NCBI RefSeq assembly: GCF_900059565.1
Contig: NZ_FIZW01000002.1
Span: 558,001-622,000 of the forward strand
Origin: Murdochiella massiliensis
Lineage (GTDB): Bacteria; Bacillota; Clostridia; Tissierellales; Peptoniphilaceae
Length of the DNA stretch: 64,000 nt
Reading direction: 5' to 3'
The translations under genes were made by a program, and so were the position numbers. Positions 42,401 through 50,921 of this stretch are shown here, one piece after another (within the stretch, counting starts at the first letter, position 1; the number at the start of each line of letters is the position of its first letter). The notes under the pieces are model-generated. The model had not been told where the DNA came from, did no database searches, and saw only the letters and a list, made by a program, of their open reading frames with translations.

Positions 42401-43084
42401 AAGCGTCGAGCCCGGATGCAATTTTATGGCTCCGCCTTCGCCGTTTGCACCGGGTTGTGGTGTAATGGCACCCGTATAGTTGTTAATGAATTGTCCACCT
42501 TTAACCGTGATGTTTGCCGAATAGGAAACAATGGCGCCGCCGTGTGGAGCACCGGGTTTCGGCACTTCGGCTTTAGTGTGGTTCTTTTCAAAAATGGTAT
42601 TTTCTACATTCAGCGTCGTATGGGCAGCATAAATTGCGCCGCCCTCATAGCGCTGGGTATCCTTGCCGTCAACCACTTTCTTGGCAAACGGCTCCGTTGT
42701 TGCGTTTTTAAGGGTTGAATTTTTTATCGTCACATTCGCTTCGCCGGCATCAATAATACGCCCATGTTCCTGTCCGTCAAAGACAATGTTGTCAAACGTT
42801 ACGTTTGCATTGTCAGCAATGACAAACATATTTTCAACGCCGGAAGCCAAACTTAGCGTTTTTCCGGAAGATTTAATTTCACCGCTGTAGGTGGCGGGAA
42901 TGTTTAACTCCTCCGTTACGGTGATGTCATTCAGTAGAGTAATCGAGTTACCCCCCCCTATTGCATTTTTAAGTTCTGTCAGGTTCGTAACCGTGACGTC
43001 GGCAGCAAAGGCCGGTTTTGCCCAAAGCATGGTCAAGAGCATCAATATGCCTGCGAGGACTATGGGTATCTTATGGCGTTTCAT
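39440..43084 (-). CDS. Large LPXTG-type adhesin with beta-helix and Cna-B domains (Cpa-like tip pilin)
   Basis: About 1,214 aa from ATG 43084 behind AAAGGGG. Domains in order: signal peptide (1-27), a long right-handed beta-helix (about 30-570; repeats of GGAI, TINGGT, NxxI), an InlB/listeria-type repeat region (about 620-790), two Cna-B domains (KVWDD at about 830 and 1030) able to form isopeptide bonds, a Pro/Asn/Asp/Glu-rich stalk (about 1115-1180) and a sorting signal APKTGEG with membrane anchor. It is the first gene of the pilus locus, like Cpa in streptococcal FCT regions. A G8 tract (42951-42958, codons for GGG) near codon 45 keeps the frame open here. Confidence 0.85.
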   Translation of the reverse strand: MKRHKIPIVLAGILMLLTMLWAKPAFAADVTVTNLTELKNAIGGGNSITLLNDITVTEELNIPATYSGEIKSSGKTLSLASGVENMFVIADNANVTFDNIVFDGQEHGRIIDAGEANVTIKNSTLKNATTEPFAKKVVDGKDTQRYEGGAIYAAHTTLNVENTIFEKNHTKAEVPKPGAPHGGAIVSYSANITVKGGQFINNYTGAITPQPGANGEGGAIKLHPGSTLTINDESVTEKKTTKFTGNHLDGSGDAGGRQGGAIEATESTVSIYGATFEVKGPFNTGGAIKFERCKGNHNAIIENCDFTILPNQGDWGFGVAGGAITSEGSILSINGSTFKAGEGTRVVEAGGLIQVDKDGEFNLTNSTLEGSGAWFNGSRYTANTGGAICFYDGSTVTAKIENTTIKNFMVDGAGAGISVAKAAGHKAAVTLTMTDTTIVNTSAYVWQGTAHGGAMFVGEGNTVTINGGTISSKTKSNNAGGIFNEGSVTITGSDNGPAQIAGNEAYQMVGGIYNDGYLKIDDANFEKNVKYNDHSDPKYRTEDGHALNKNEMGGMNIYADQDVIITPKAKFDDKDIRVLDGQSKILLTGALTNQINVSVSESPKNHNNPDSILDRYSETQERYIGYTVAGGTEGYTPTAADAKKFYYVSKDASQPIADVDDHTSIGTWDYVFNPNEKTVVLGQRAKMTYHANYNEKSAKFEDGSKEKEQLYTFFGSGNGEPKVSVNDVAVAYLTELEEKPVSKWIFDGWYNHTPKQPPVDANTTPFQNTKKNDVASSKVNFADAYFVNTQNKITTILDPNALHVYAGWKPLEIKLEKVWDDKGAKEQAKEATITLTPVPAGMNGSFTADRTNLTKRFDELDKYLEDGKTEITYTVDEPSVPDGYTKTITETADGDGSVVNYSVTNTKKDKLYKVVHEFKAADGLTVALPQDIKNWTPADQKDKADGTKVTPSDFANKEYNDKVNDGKWEFVSWDKKEDTINGADVKFVGTWTFTKTTPTPPTPKKIDIQVNKVWDDQDDQDKKRPTEITVQLLADGQPVEGKTLQLTENNQWTARFENLDEKLTAGTEIVYTVEEIQVPDGYTVNIAGDAKTGFTIKNSHTPKTPDPNPDPEPNPNPNPNPNPDPNPDPDPTPDPQPTPEPNPNPNPQPEPTPQPEPTPEPTPTPKPEPKPEPKPVAPPKKPEAPKTGEGIQLVMGTAMTLLSAGAYLGMKKKK

Positions 43085-43124
43085 TTGTTCTTCCCCTTTC
43101 ATGTGAACAGTTTTTCCTCGGTGT

Positions 43125-44510
43125 CTACTTCAAGAACGCGCGATAGGCGCGATAGGTTTCATAGGCGTCTGCCTTGGAGGCCAGTTCGATCGGCGCGTGC
43201 ATGGAGAGCATGGCCGTTCCGCAATCGACGACATCCGCACCGTATTCGGCAAGAATATAGGCGATCGTTCCGCCGCCACCGGCATCTACGGCACCGAGCT
43301 CAGCGGTTTGATAGATTACGCCGTCGGCCTTGAAAATCTGACGCACCTCATTTAAGAATTCGGCATTGGCATCGTTGGAACCGCCTTTTCCGCCGGATCC
43401 CGTGTACTTGGCGATGGCTACGCCGCAACCGAGGAGTGCCGTGTTCTGCTTTTCAAAGACTTGTGTGCCTTCATATTGCGGATCAAACGCGGCGGTGACA
43501 TCTGCGGAGAGCACGCGGGAATGGGCCATTGCGCGCTTGAGATAGAGCTCGCTATACTCGCCTTTAGCCGAGGCGATAATCTCCGCTACGGCATTGACGA
43601 AGAAATGAGACTTCATGCCGGTGTTGCCGATGGAGCCGACCTCTTCTTTGTCCACGAAAAGGCCGACTGCCGTGCGCTCAGGCTTTTCCGTTTCTAAAAT
43701 GGCTTTCAGGTTGGCAAAGGAGCAGATGCGATCGTCATGGCCATGCCCCGCGATGAGCGAGCGGTCAAAGCCTACCTCACGCGCCGGACCGGCGGGAACG
43801 GCTTCCAGTTCCGCCACCTGAAAATCTTCTTCTTCAATGCCATATTTTTCATGCAGAATGGACAGAACATTCGTCCGAATGGGATCCTTGTCGTCTTCCT
43901 GCTTGCCGCGACTGCTGTGGCCAATCACAATTTGAAGCCGCTCGCCGGTGATGTTTTCGGCAGAGGTTTTCTGGTTGGGATTATGGGACAGATGAATCAG
44001 CAAATCGTTGATGTAGAACACCGGATCGGTGGGTTCCTCGCCGATGTGCACCTCGACACGCTTGCCATCTTTCGTGAACAGCACGCCGTGCAATGCCAGC
44101 GGCGTATTCACCCAATGGTATTTTTTCACGCCGCCGTAATAGTGTGTGCGTAGATACGCCATATTGCCGTCTTCATGCAGCGGATTGGCTTTAATATCCA
44201 GTCTCGGTGCATCAATATGCGAGCCGACAATATCCATGCCATCGCATAAATCCTTGCCAACGACAAAGAGCGCGGCGCTTTTTCCGCGGTTGGAAGCAAC
44301 AATTTTATCGCCCGGCTTAACGCCCTTCTTGAGCGCCTCGTCAAGCATCAGAAAGCCCGCCTCTTTCGCGGCGTTCACAATGTAATCATGGGCTAAGCGT
44401 TCTGTTTTTGCCCGAGATAAAAAAGTGATGTATTCCCGGCTATAGGCTTCCATTTCCTTACATTCATCATCCGTGAGGGCTTCCCACACATTCGTTCTCT
44501 CGTATTTCAT
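43125..44510 (-). CDS. M18 family aminopeptidase
   Basis: A 461-aa metallopeptidase. Zinc ligands in IVGSHIDAPRLD (about residues 89-100), DKEEVGSIGNTG (about 300-311) and the C-terminal TAMLSMHAPIEL (about 432-443). It releases N-terminal residues from peptides in the cytoplasm and forms large tetrahedral complexes. The ATG at 44510 follows GAGAGG. Confidence 0.92.
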   Translation of the reverse strand: MKYERTNVWEALTDDECKEMEAYSREYITFLSRAKTERLAHDYIVNAAKEAGFLMLDEALKKGVKPGDKIVASNRGKSAALFVVGKDLCDGMDIVGSHIDAPRLDIKANPLHEDGNMAYLRTHYYGGVKKYHWVNTPLALHGVLFTKDGKRVEVHIGEEPTDPVFYINDLLIHLSHNPNQKTSAENITGERLQIVIGHSSRGKQEDDKDPIRTNVLSILHEKYGIEEEDFQVAELEAVPAGPAREVGFDRSLIAGHGHDDRICSFANLKAILETEKPERTAVGLFVDKEEVGSIGNTGMKSHFFVNAVAEIIASAKGEYSELYLKRAMAHSRVLSADVTAAFDPQYEGTQVFEKQNTALLGCGVAIAKYTGSGGKGGSNDANAEFLNEVRQIFKADGVIYQTAELGAVDAGGGGTIAYILAEYGADVVDCGTAMLSMHAPIELASKADAYETYRAYRAFLK

Positions 44511-44822
44511 ACTTTTCCTCTCCCGAATACCATTCCCTACAAATGTTGTCTTTAACATTCCAATAGCTAACCGACAGACGGGTGCGAATTGTCATTTGTT
44601 CCTCAGTCTGTCAAAACAATAAAACTCGGCTTTCGCCGTGGTTGTTTACTTCTTTATTATAGTAACATAACTCACCCGCCCATCGCATTGATTCTGTAGT
44701 CTCCTTTTGCTACACTGATGCTGTTCCGCAAAGAACCCCGACAAAATGAATCGTCTTTTGTTTCATTTTGTTTCTTTTGGATAAAAAGAGTGATAAGGTT
44801 GTATCCGAAGTAAGGAGGCACA
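44511..44822. other. Divergent promoter region between aminopeptidase and DUF1858 gene
   Basis: TATAAT on the minus strand at 44661-44656 is the likely aminopeptidase -10. A short hairpin (CTCGGCTTTCGCCGTGG, around 44626) and a T-rich stretch lie near it. No gene is seen. The DUF1858 gene has AAGGAGG at about 44813. Confidence 0.45.
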
Positions 44823-45113
44823 ATGAATCTGTTTCAACATCAATCGACCGCGGAGGACATCACCCCGCAGGATAAAGTAACCGCTTCGCCGGACAGCGAA
44901 AAGGAAAACAACGAAAAGAAAGAGGTGCTGATCACCAAGGATATGCTCATTTCGGAAGTGATTCAGCGTAAACCCCGCACCATCCAGACCTTAATGCTCA
45001 TCGGCATGGGCTGTATCGGTTGCCCCAGCTCGCTCATGGAAACCGTAGAGCAAGCCGCCTGGGTACACGGTATTGACCCGGATATGCTGGTGGAAAAGCT
45101 GAACGAGTGCTAA
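44823..45113 (+). CDS. DUF1858 domain redox protein
   Basis: A 96-aa protein. The C-terminal 60 residues match DUF1858 (ITKDMLISEVIQRKP..., GMGCIGCPSSLMETVEQAA), with the CxxC of the hybrid-cluster-protein-associated redox domain. The first 35 residues are a charged, probably disordered extension. It may bind a metal or act as a thiol redox partner in anaerobes; the role is inferred. Confidence 0.85.
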   Translation: MNLFQHQSTAEDITPQDKVTASPDSEKENNEKKEVLITKDMLISEVIQRKPRTIQTLMLIGMGCIGCPSSLMETVEQAAWVHGIDPDMLVEKLNEC

Positions 45114-45115
45114 TA

Positions 45116-45156
45116 AAAACGACGTAGGAGAGAAACTTCTCCTACGTCGTTTTTTC
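45116..45156. terminator. Bidirectional terminator
   Basis: AAAACGACGTAGGAGA / TCTCCTACGTCGTTTT, a perfect stem with poly-A/poly-T flanks, between convergent DUF1858 and glutaredoxin genes. Confidence 0.88.
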
Positions 45157-45164
45157 GTGTTTAT

Positions 45165-45395
45165 TTATTTCTTCAGCAATTCGCTAAGCTTCTTCTGATC
45201 AAAACCGATGATTTCTTCTCCATCCACAACGATAACGGGAACGCCGCGATAGCCGCGATCGAGCATCCATTTGCGCGCTTCGGCATCCGCCGCCACATCC
45301 TTTTCCGTGTACGCAATGTTATTATCCGCCATAAACGCCTTTGCCGCCTTGCAATGTACACAGGTCGGTGAGGTATAAATTGTTACTTCTGCCAT
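45165..45395 (-). CDS. Glutaredoxin-like protein
   Basis: A 76-aa thioredoxin-fold protein with active site SPTCVHCKA (residues 9-17), a cis-Pro loop RGVPVIVVDG and a GFDQKKL C-terminus. It resembles NrdH/YruB-type glutaredoxins and probably reduces disulfides. Partner unknown. Confidence 0.9.
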   Translation of the reverse strand: MAEVTIYTSPTCVHCKAAKAFMADNNIAYTEKDVAADAEARKWMLDRGYRGVPVIVVDGEEIIGFDQKKLSELLKK

Positions 45396-45421
45396 TGGAT
45401 TATCCTTTCTTTTTCGACGTT

Positions 45422-46297
45422 TTACTTTCGCTCGTCTTTATACCCAAATGTTTGCCAAAGCGCTACGAAATCCTCCGGTGAGAGGTTCTCCGCTCGTGCC
45501 GTCTTCGGCAAGCCACGTGAAACCAGGAACGACTCGATGGCTTGGGCATCCGCTCCGGTCGAATGCATGAGTGATTTTTTCACCATCTTTCGCCGTTCCA
45601 AAAATGCCTGCCGAACGATGGCATTCACGGCATCACGCTGCGTTGCGGTGAGATTGCCCAGAGGATCTTTTTTCAACTGTACCACTGCCGAGTCCACTTT
45701 GGGCGGTGGCAAAAATGACGTGCGCGGAACCATAAATGCTTTGGTTGCTTTGCCATAAAGTGCCAGTAAAAGCGAAAGCGCGCCATACGTTTTCGTTCCC
45801 GGCGCGGCCGTCATGCGATCCGCCACTTCGTTCTGCACCAGCACCGTAATGGTTTCGACCGGAAGCGCATCATCCAGAAAACGACGAAGAAGCGGCGTTG
45901 TAATGTAATAGGGAACGTTGGCGACCACGTGCACGGCAGCTCCTGTCGCCAGCCGTTCGAGTTCTTCTTCTAAGGGAAGTTTCAATGCATCCCCCTTCAG
46001 AAGCGAAAAACGCGGATTGTCGCCAAAGGCTTCTTCCAGTACGGGATAAAACGTGCGATCCAATTCTACGGTAATCACGTGTGCACCCGTTTCGAGAAGC
46101 GCTTGGGTCAGCGTTCCGATTCCCGGACCGACCTCAAGAACCGTATCTTCTGCGGTAATTCCTGCAGTCTCCACAATCTTGCGTACAGCATTGCCGTCAA
46201 TGAGAAAATTTTGACCCAGCGACTTCGTAAAGCGCAAATGATGACGCTTCATCACCGTACGAAGAACGGAAGGCATATATAGGCGTTCGTCGATCAT
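45422..46297 (-). CDS. rsmA: 16S rRNA dimethyladenosine transferase RsmA/KsgA
   Basis: A 291-aa methyltransferase modifying A1518/A1519 of 16S rRNA. SLGQNFL (about 25-31), SAM motif EVGPGIGTLTQ (about 54-64) and catalytic NVPYYITT (about 123-130). It lies downstream of rnmV and tatD, the conserved Bacillota cluster metG-tatD-rnmV-rsmA. Confidence 0.96.
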   Translation of the reverse strand: MIDERLYMPSVLRTVMKRHHLRFTKSLGQNFLIDGNAVRKIVETAGITAEDTVLEVGPGIGTLTQALLETGAHVITVELDRTFYPVLEEAFGDNPRFSLLKGDALKLPLEEELERLATGAAVHVVANVPYYITTPLLRRFLDDALPVETITVLVQNEVADRMTAAPGTKTYGALSLLLALYGKATKAFMVPRTSFLPPPKVDSAVVQLKKDPLGNLTATQRDAVNAIVRQAFLERRKMVKKSLMHSTGADAQAIESFLVSRGLPKTARAENLSPEDFVALWQTFGYKDERK

Positions 46298-46341
46298 TTG
46301 CTCCCCCCTGATCGCTACATGGCTGACTTTCCCTCGTTGTC

Positions 46342-46917
46342 TTAGGTGCCTTCCCGGTTATCCGAAACCTCTCGTCGTTCCTCATGAACGGCCTGCATAG
46401 CGGTTTCAAATTCCTCCCGGGTGACACCGAAATCGTTGAGGCGTGCCAACATCTGTTTGGCATTGCCGTAGCTGATTCCCAGTGCGGCAGCCAACGCGAT
46501 GCGCCGCTCCTTCGCTCCCGGAGCACCGTCCAAGCCGTGCGCAAAGAGATCCGCGGCATCAAATTCATGCCGTTCTTCACAAAGCGTCGCCCGCGCACGT
46601 TTGAGCGCTTCACGAATGGCTTCTGGGGAGGCATTTTCCACACCGATGTCATCGCCTTTCGTCGCTGACAAACGGGTGATATACGCATGTTTTGCCTGCG
46701 GGACATGCTCGGTAAGAATACGACGAATGCGCTTTCCGGCATAATCCGGATCCGTCAGGATGATGATGCCGCAACGTTCGGCCGCCTCTTCGATATCCTT
46801 CAGGAGGCGCGCATTCAAGCCGTGACCGTGTGTCGTCAGACACTGGGCATCCACCGCCGCTTTCACAGCGGCAACGTCATCCTTGCCTTCCACAACAATG
46901 ACTTCTTGAATGCGCAT
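46342..46917 (-). CDS. rnmV: Ribonuclease M5
   Basis: A 191-aa TOPRIM enzyme: VVEGKDDVAAV (residues 7-17), and ILTDPDYAGKRIRR (about 54-67) with the acidic metal site. It matures 5S rRNA. The gene overlaps tatD by 1 bp. Confidence 0.94.
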   Translation of the reverse strand: MRIQEVIVVEGKDDVAAVKAAVDAQCLTTHGHGLNARLLKDIEEAAERCGIIILTDPDYAGKRIRRILTEHVPQAKHAYITRLSATKGDDIGVENASPEAIREALKRARATLCEERHEFDAADLFAHGLDGAPGAKERRIALAAALGISYGNAKQMLARLNDFGVTREEFETAMQAVHEERREVSDNREGT

Positions 46918-47852
46918 CAGAATGTCTCCCCTCTTCGGATCGCGGACGAAGCGCCGTCTTTCTCGCTCTTTATCGAACTACAGGCGCTATCCCCAGCACT
47001 CGCTCCGAAAGGAAGAGCGAAGAAAGAGATGGTGTTTTGTCGCACCTGCTTTGCCAGCGTCGGCAACGATTCTTGCCGAAGTTCGGCAATGGTTTCCAGC
47101 GTCCTCGCGACATACCAGGGCAGGTTCAATCGCCCCCGATACGGCACCGGCGCAAGATACGGTCCGTCTGTCTCGATCAGCAAACGATCACCGGCTACGG
47201 TTTTGGCTAACTCCTTCGGCCAGCGAGCATTCTTGAACGTCACCATGCCACCGAGGGAAAGAAAATAGCCAAAATCCGCCAATTCTTTCCAGATTTTGGG
47301 ATCTTCATTGAAAGAATGCATTAAAGCGCGAATCGAGGAGCCAAAGTTTTTCAAGATAGCCAAGGTATCCTCGCACGCTTCGCGGCTGTGGATGACCACC
47401 GGCAAATCCAGTTCCTTCGCAAGCGACAACTGACGCTCAAACACGTCCCGCTGCGTTTCACGCGGCGAAAAATCGTAATGATAATCCAAGCCAATTTCAC
47501 CGATCGCAACGACTTTCTTTTCGCCGGCAAGCGTGCGCATCTGTTCTTCCCATTCAGATGTATAGCCCGAGGCTTCATGCGGATGCGTCCCGATGCAGGC
47601 AAACACGCGATCGTATCGGTGCGCCAACGCAAGTGCTTTTATGGAACTGGCTTCGTCGCAACCGGGATTGACCACCGCCTCAACGCCTTCGTTTTCCAAC
47701 GCGAAAAGAACGTCCTCGCGCTTTCCGTCATAGGCGTCATCATCGAGGTGACAATGCGCATCAATGAGCCACAGTTTATTCTCCGGCGCAATGTCCGGAC
47801 GGAAAGGTTCGGTGTTCGCCAGTGGCCGCTCGGTCGTTTCCGCTTGATCCAT
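46917..47852 (-). CDS. tatD: TatD family metal-dependent deoxyribonuclease
   Basis: A 311-aa TIM-barrel hydrolase. IDAHCHLDD is near residue 30, IGEIGLDYHYD (about 117-127), VVIHSREA, and LIETDGPYLAPV (about 232-243). ATG at 47852 directly follows the metG stop; the frame is open to 47909. The C-terminus has a roughly 30-residue Ala/Ser-rich extension beyond the usual family end. Confidence 0.92.
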   Translation of the reverse strand: MDQAETTERPLANTEPFRPDIAPENKLWLIDAHCHLDDDAYDGKREDVLFALENEGVEAVVNPGCDEASSIKALALAHRYDRVFACIGTHPHEASGYTSEWEEQMRTLAGEKKVVAIGEIGLDYHYDFSPRETQRDVFERQLSLAKELDLPVVIHSREACEDTLAILKNFGSSIRALMHSFNEDPKIWKELADFGYFLSLGGMVTFKNARWPKELAKTVAGDRLLIETDGPYLAPVPYRGRLNLPWYVARTLETIAELRQESLPTLAKQVRQNTISFFALPFGASAGDSACSSIKSEKDGASSAIRRGETF

Positions 47853-47856
47853 GCGC

Positions 47857-49515
47857 TCAGTCACGGTCCCCCGCCTTTTCGTGCTGACGGCGGAGCAGTT
47901 CTTCGACACTAATGCCCAAGCGGCTTGCCATTAAGCGGTTATTGGCATCGGCGATTTTTTCCATTGCCTCTTCAATCTTAAGGCGCGGAAAGAGGGGATC
48001 GCCTTTTTGCACGTGCGTCCCTGCGGGCAACTGATTGACTTCCCCGGCATGCAAAAAGCCTTTGCCGGCGTAGCCCAACTGCGCAAACATTTTTGGTGCG
48101 GTCTCCGGCATGAAGGGAATAAGGAGCGACGCCACCGTCGTTAAGCTGTCAAGCAGACGATACAACACAGTATTCAGGCGTTCCTTCTTTTCGGGATCCT
48201 TCGCCAATGCCCAAGGTTCGGTCTCATCAATGTATTTGTTGGTGCGACGTATGAGCGTCCAGATCGCTTCCAGACCGCGCTGAAAATCATAATGTTCCAT
48301 GGCCTGTTCCAGGGTCTTCGGTGTCTCTTCCTGTAGCGCCGTCAACTCCTCATCCGGTGACTGCGGAGCCGTCGGTTCCGGAACAATGCCGTCGTTATAT
48401 TTTTCGACCATGGCCACGCTGCGCGAAAGCAGGTTTCCTAAATCGTTGGCCAGATCGGCATTGAGACGTGTCAAGAATTTGCGCATTGCGAAATTGCCGT
48501 CCGCCCCGAAGTTAAATTCCCGAAGAACAAAGTATTTCAATGCATCACGACCGTATTCCGCAATCAACGGTTCGGGGTAGATCACATTGCCTTTGGACTT
48601 GGACATCTTGTCGTCATCAAAGAGAATCCAGCCATGCCCGAAAATGGTATCCGGAAGGGGCATATCAAGAGCCATCAATACCGCCGGCCAGATAATGGAA
48701 TGGAAGCGCATAATATCGCGCCCGACAAAGTGTACAGCTGCCGGCCAATAATGTTGAAATTTCTCCGGATTATCGCCGAAGCCGATGCCGGTCAGATAGC
48801 AAATGAGCGCATCCACCCAGACATAAATGACGTGCTCCGGATCAAAAGGTACCGGAACACCCCATTTCAGACGTTTACGAGATACAGAAAGATCTTCCAG
48901 GCCATCCTTGAAAAACGAGCCGATCATCTCTTTCTGGCGATTTTCCGGCTGCATGAATTCCGGATGGTCTTTGTAATACTGCAACAGACGATCCTGGTAG
49001 TCGGAGAGACGGAAGAAATAGCTCTCTTCTTCACGATGTTCCACAGTGCGTCCGCAGCTCGGACATTTTCCGTCCTCGAGCTGCGCTTCCGTCCAAAATT
49101 CCTCACACGGCGTGCAGTAGTATCCTGAATAGGTTCCTTTATAGATGGCGCCTTTGTCATAAAGGCGCTGGAAAAGTTCCTGTACGTCTTTTTCGTGTTG
49201 CGCGGACGACGAACGCACAAAAGTATCCGGCTCCACATCCAAAAGCGCCCACAGTTCTTTGATGGAATCGACGATGGGATCAATGTATTCCAACGGCGCA
49301 ACGTTTTTTTCTTCCGCAATACGTGCGAGTTTCTCGCCATGCTCATCGGAACCCGTTACATAATAGGCGTCATAGCCCTGTTCCTTTTTGTAGCGCTTGA
49401 CCGCATCGGCAATAATGGACGTATAGGTATTGCCCAAATGCAAATTTGCGCTGGGATAATAAATTGGTGCAGTAATATAGAACGGCTTTTTTCCGTTCTC
49501 GTGATGATCACACAT
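47857..49515 (-). CDS. metG: Methionyl-tRNA synthetase
   Basis: A 552-aa class I synthetase. [10 protein letters not shown] is the HIGH region (residues 23-32), a Cys4 zinc knuckle (CTPC...CPSC, about 128-148), and KMSKSKG (about 297-303). It lacks the C-terminal tRNA-binding (EMAP/Trbp111) domain often present in Bacillota. First gene of the metG-tatD-rnmV-rsmA operon, driven by an extended -10 promoter. Confidence 0.95.
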   Translation of the reverse strand: MCDHHENGKKPFYITAPIYYPSANLHLGNTYTSIIADAVKRYKKEQGYDAYYVTGSDEHGEKLARIAEEKNVAPLEYIDPIVDSIKELWALLDVEPDTFVRSSSAQHEKDVQELFQRLYDKGAIYKGTYSGYYCTPCEEFWTEAQLEDGKCPSCGRTVEHREEESYFFRLSDYQDRLLQYYKDHPEFMQPENRQKEMIGSFFKDGLEDLSVSRKRLKWGVPVPFDPEHVIYVWVDALICYLTGIGFGDNPEKFQHYWPAAVHFVGRDIMRFHSIIWPAVLMALDMPLPDTIFGHGWILFDDDKMSKSKGNVIYPEPLIAEYGRDALKYFVLREFNFGADGNFAMRKFLTRLNADLANDLGNLLSRSVAMVEKYNDGIVPEPTAPQSPDEELTALQEETPKTLEQAMEHYDFQRGLEAIWTLIRRTNKYIDETEPWALAKDPEKKERLNTVLYRLLDSLTTVASLLIPFMPETAPKMFAQLGYAGKGFLHAGEVNQLPAGTHVQKGDPLFPRLKIEEAMEKIADANNRLMASRLGISVEELLRRQHEKAGDRD

Positions 49516-49547
49516 AGTGGCTCCTTTCGTTTGAAACGGCTGGACAC

Positions 49548-49596
49548 ATTATAGCATAGCCATTCCCACAGCCATATGCTCTATTCATGCTATAAT
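49548..49596. promoter_or_regulatory. Divergent extended -10 promoters for metG and the MFS gene
   Basis: ATGCTATAAT occurs on both strands: TATAAT at 49553-49548 (minus, metG) and 49591-49596 (plus, MFS). Both have TGC just upstream of the -10; -35 elements are poor. No T-box leader is visible for metG. Confidence 0.65.
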
Positions 49597-49635
49597 GAAA
49601 CGGTATTTTCCAAAACCGCCAAGAAAGGAGATGGC

Positions 49636-50862
49636 ATGCGTCAGCCGTCGCTGTTTTTCAAAAATGCCCTTTTGCAATTTACGTTTTTCATCAGCTTTTG
49701 CATGATGACGGTATTCACCGTGTTGTATATGCAATCGCTCGGTTTTACCACCCTTCATACGGGCATCATCTTTGGGCTGGCCAACTTCTTCGGTGCCTGG
49801 CTGCAAATGATCACCGGGCAAATGGCGGATTCTTCCAAGGTCGTTACGATTAAAGAAGTCTTGCTGGCGCACGCCGGCATCGCAGCGCTGGCCATGGTAC
49901 CCTTAGCGTTTTTCTCAGCGAGCGGATTTGTTGTCCTGGCGTCTTTTTTTGTATTTAGTCTTTTGGCACAGGCGATACAAGGTCCCATCAATGCCGTATC
50001 CGTCGCTTTTGAACAAGCGGGTTACCCCATTCAGTTCAGTGTGATTCGCGGCATCGGCTCAGCCAGCTACGGGCTGACGTCGCTTTTTGCCGGCATGTAT
50101 TTTGATCACTACCCGCTGACACAGCTTCCGCTCCTGCTTTTTGTCAGCATGACCCTCTTCGGTCTGGTGATTTTTCTTTTGCCGCCGGTACCGGTCGGCC
50201 AGCGTCGTCCCGGCGTGAAAGCCGTGGGCGTAGTGGATCCGCCGACGCAGCATTTTTATCGCAAGTATCCTCTTTTCATTCCTCTGGTGATCGGCTTTAC
50301 GCTTCTCTTTGCCGGACACATGGTCATTAATACCTATCTGGCGCTGCTTGTGAAAAATGTGGGCGGCGGAGCGACAGAAGCAGGCATCGCGGTCAGTTGT
50401 GCCATTGTGATGGAGGTCATTTCCCTCTTCAGTTACGGACATCTTCGTCGGCGCGTTTCAGATCGCTTTCTGATGGGCATTGCCGCGTTGGTCTTTACCA
50501 TTAAAGCCATTATTCTGTATTTTGCGACCAATGTTTTTCTGGTCTACATTTCGCAGTTGTTCCAGTTTGCCACCTTTCCCTTTTTCACTGCCGGCATCAG
50601 CTACTTCTCCGCCGCGATCGTCGAAAAAAAGGATCTCGTGAAGGGACAAAATGTGGTGACCATCATCATGTCTTTAGGTGGCGCGGTGGGATCGCTTCTT
50701 GGCGGTATCGTCCTCAATTTTTTGAGCGTCCCCTCGGCTCTGCTGGCTACCGTCGGCATTAGCCTTGCCGGCAGCGTGATCGCGCTTTCCGGCATCCGGC
50801 AGGCAGGTACATGGATCAAGGCGAAGCAAAATCCCGGCAAAAAGGAAACGCATGTTTCGTAA
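49636..50862 (+). CDS. MFS permease
   Basis: A 408-aa transporter with about 12 membrane segments. ATG at 49636 follows AAAGGAGATGG. The N-terminal MQSLGFTTLHTGIIFGLANF resembles the MFS_1-like/nucleoside-proton symporter (PPP-type) group. Substrate unknown. Its end overlaps the tyrS leader. Confidence 0.8.
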   Translation: MRQPSLFFKNALLQFTFFISFCMMTVFTVLYMQSLGFTTLHTGIIFGLANFFGAWLQMITGQMADSSKVVTIKEVLLAHAGIAALAMVPLAFFSASGFVVLASFFVFSLLAQAIQGPINAVSVAFEQAGYPIQFSVIRGIGSASYGLTSLFAGMYFDHYPLTQLPLLLFVSMTLFGLVIFLLPPVPVGQRRPGVKAVGVVDPPTQHFYRKYPLFIPLVIGFTLLFAGHMVINTYLALLVKNVGGGATEAGIAVSCAIVMEVISLFSYGHLRRRVSDRFLMGIAALVFTIKAIILYFATNVFLVYISQLFQFATFPFFTAGISYFSAAIVEKKDLVKGQNVVTIIMSLGGAVGSLLGGIVLNFLSVPSALLATVGISLAGSVIALSGIRQAGTWIKAKQNPGKKETHVS

Positions 50863-50921
50863 GAGAGGACAAATTGAATCTTCCGGCGTATGATAAGAAG
50901 AACAAGAAAAAGGAGACAGTC

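Noticed and set aside
49516-49635. T-box leader for metG
   Set aside because: The intergenic region is too short and has no T-box (GGUGGNACC) or specifier-like structure.
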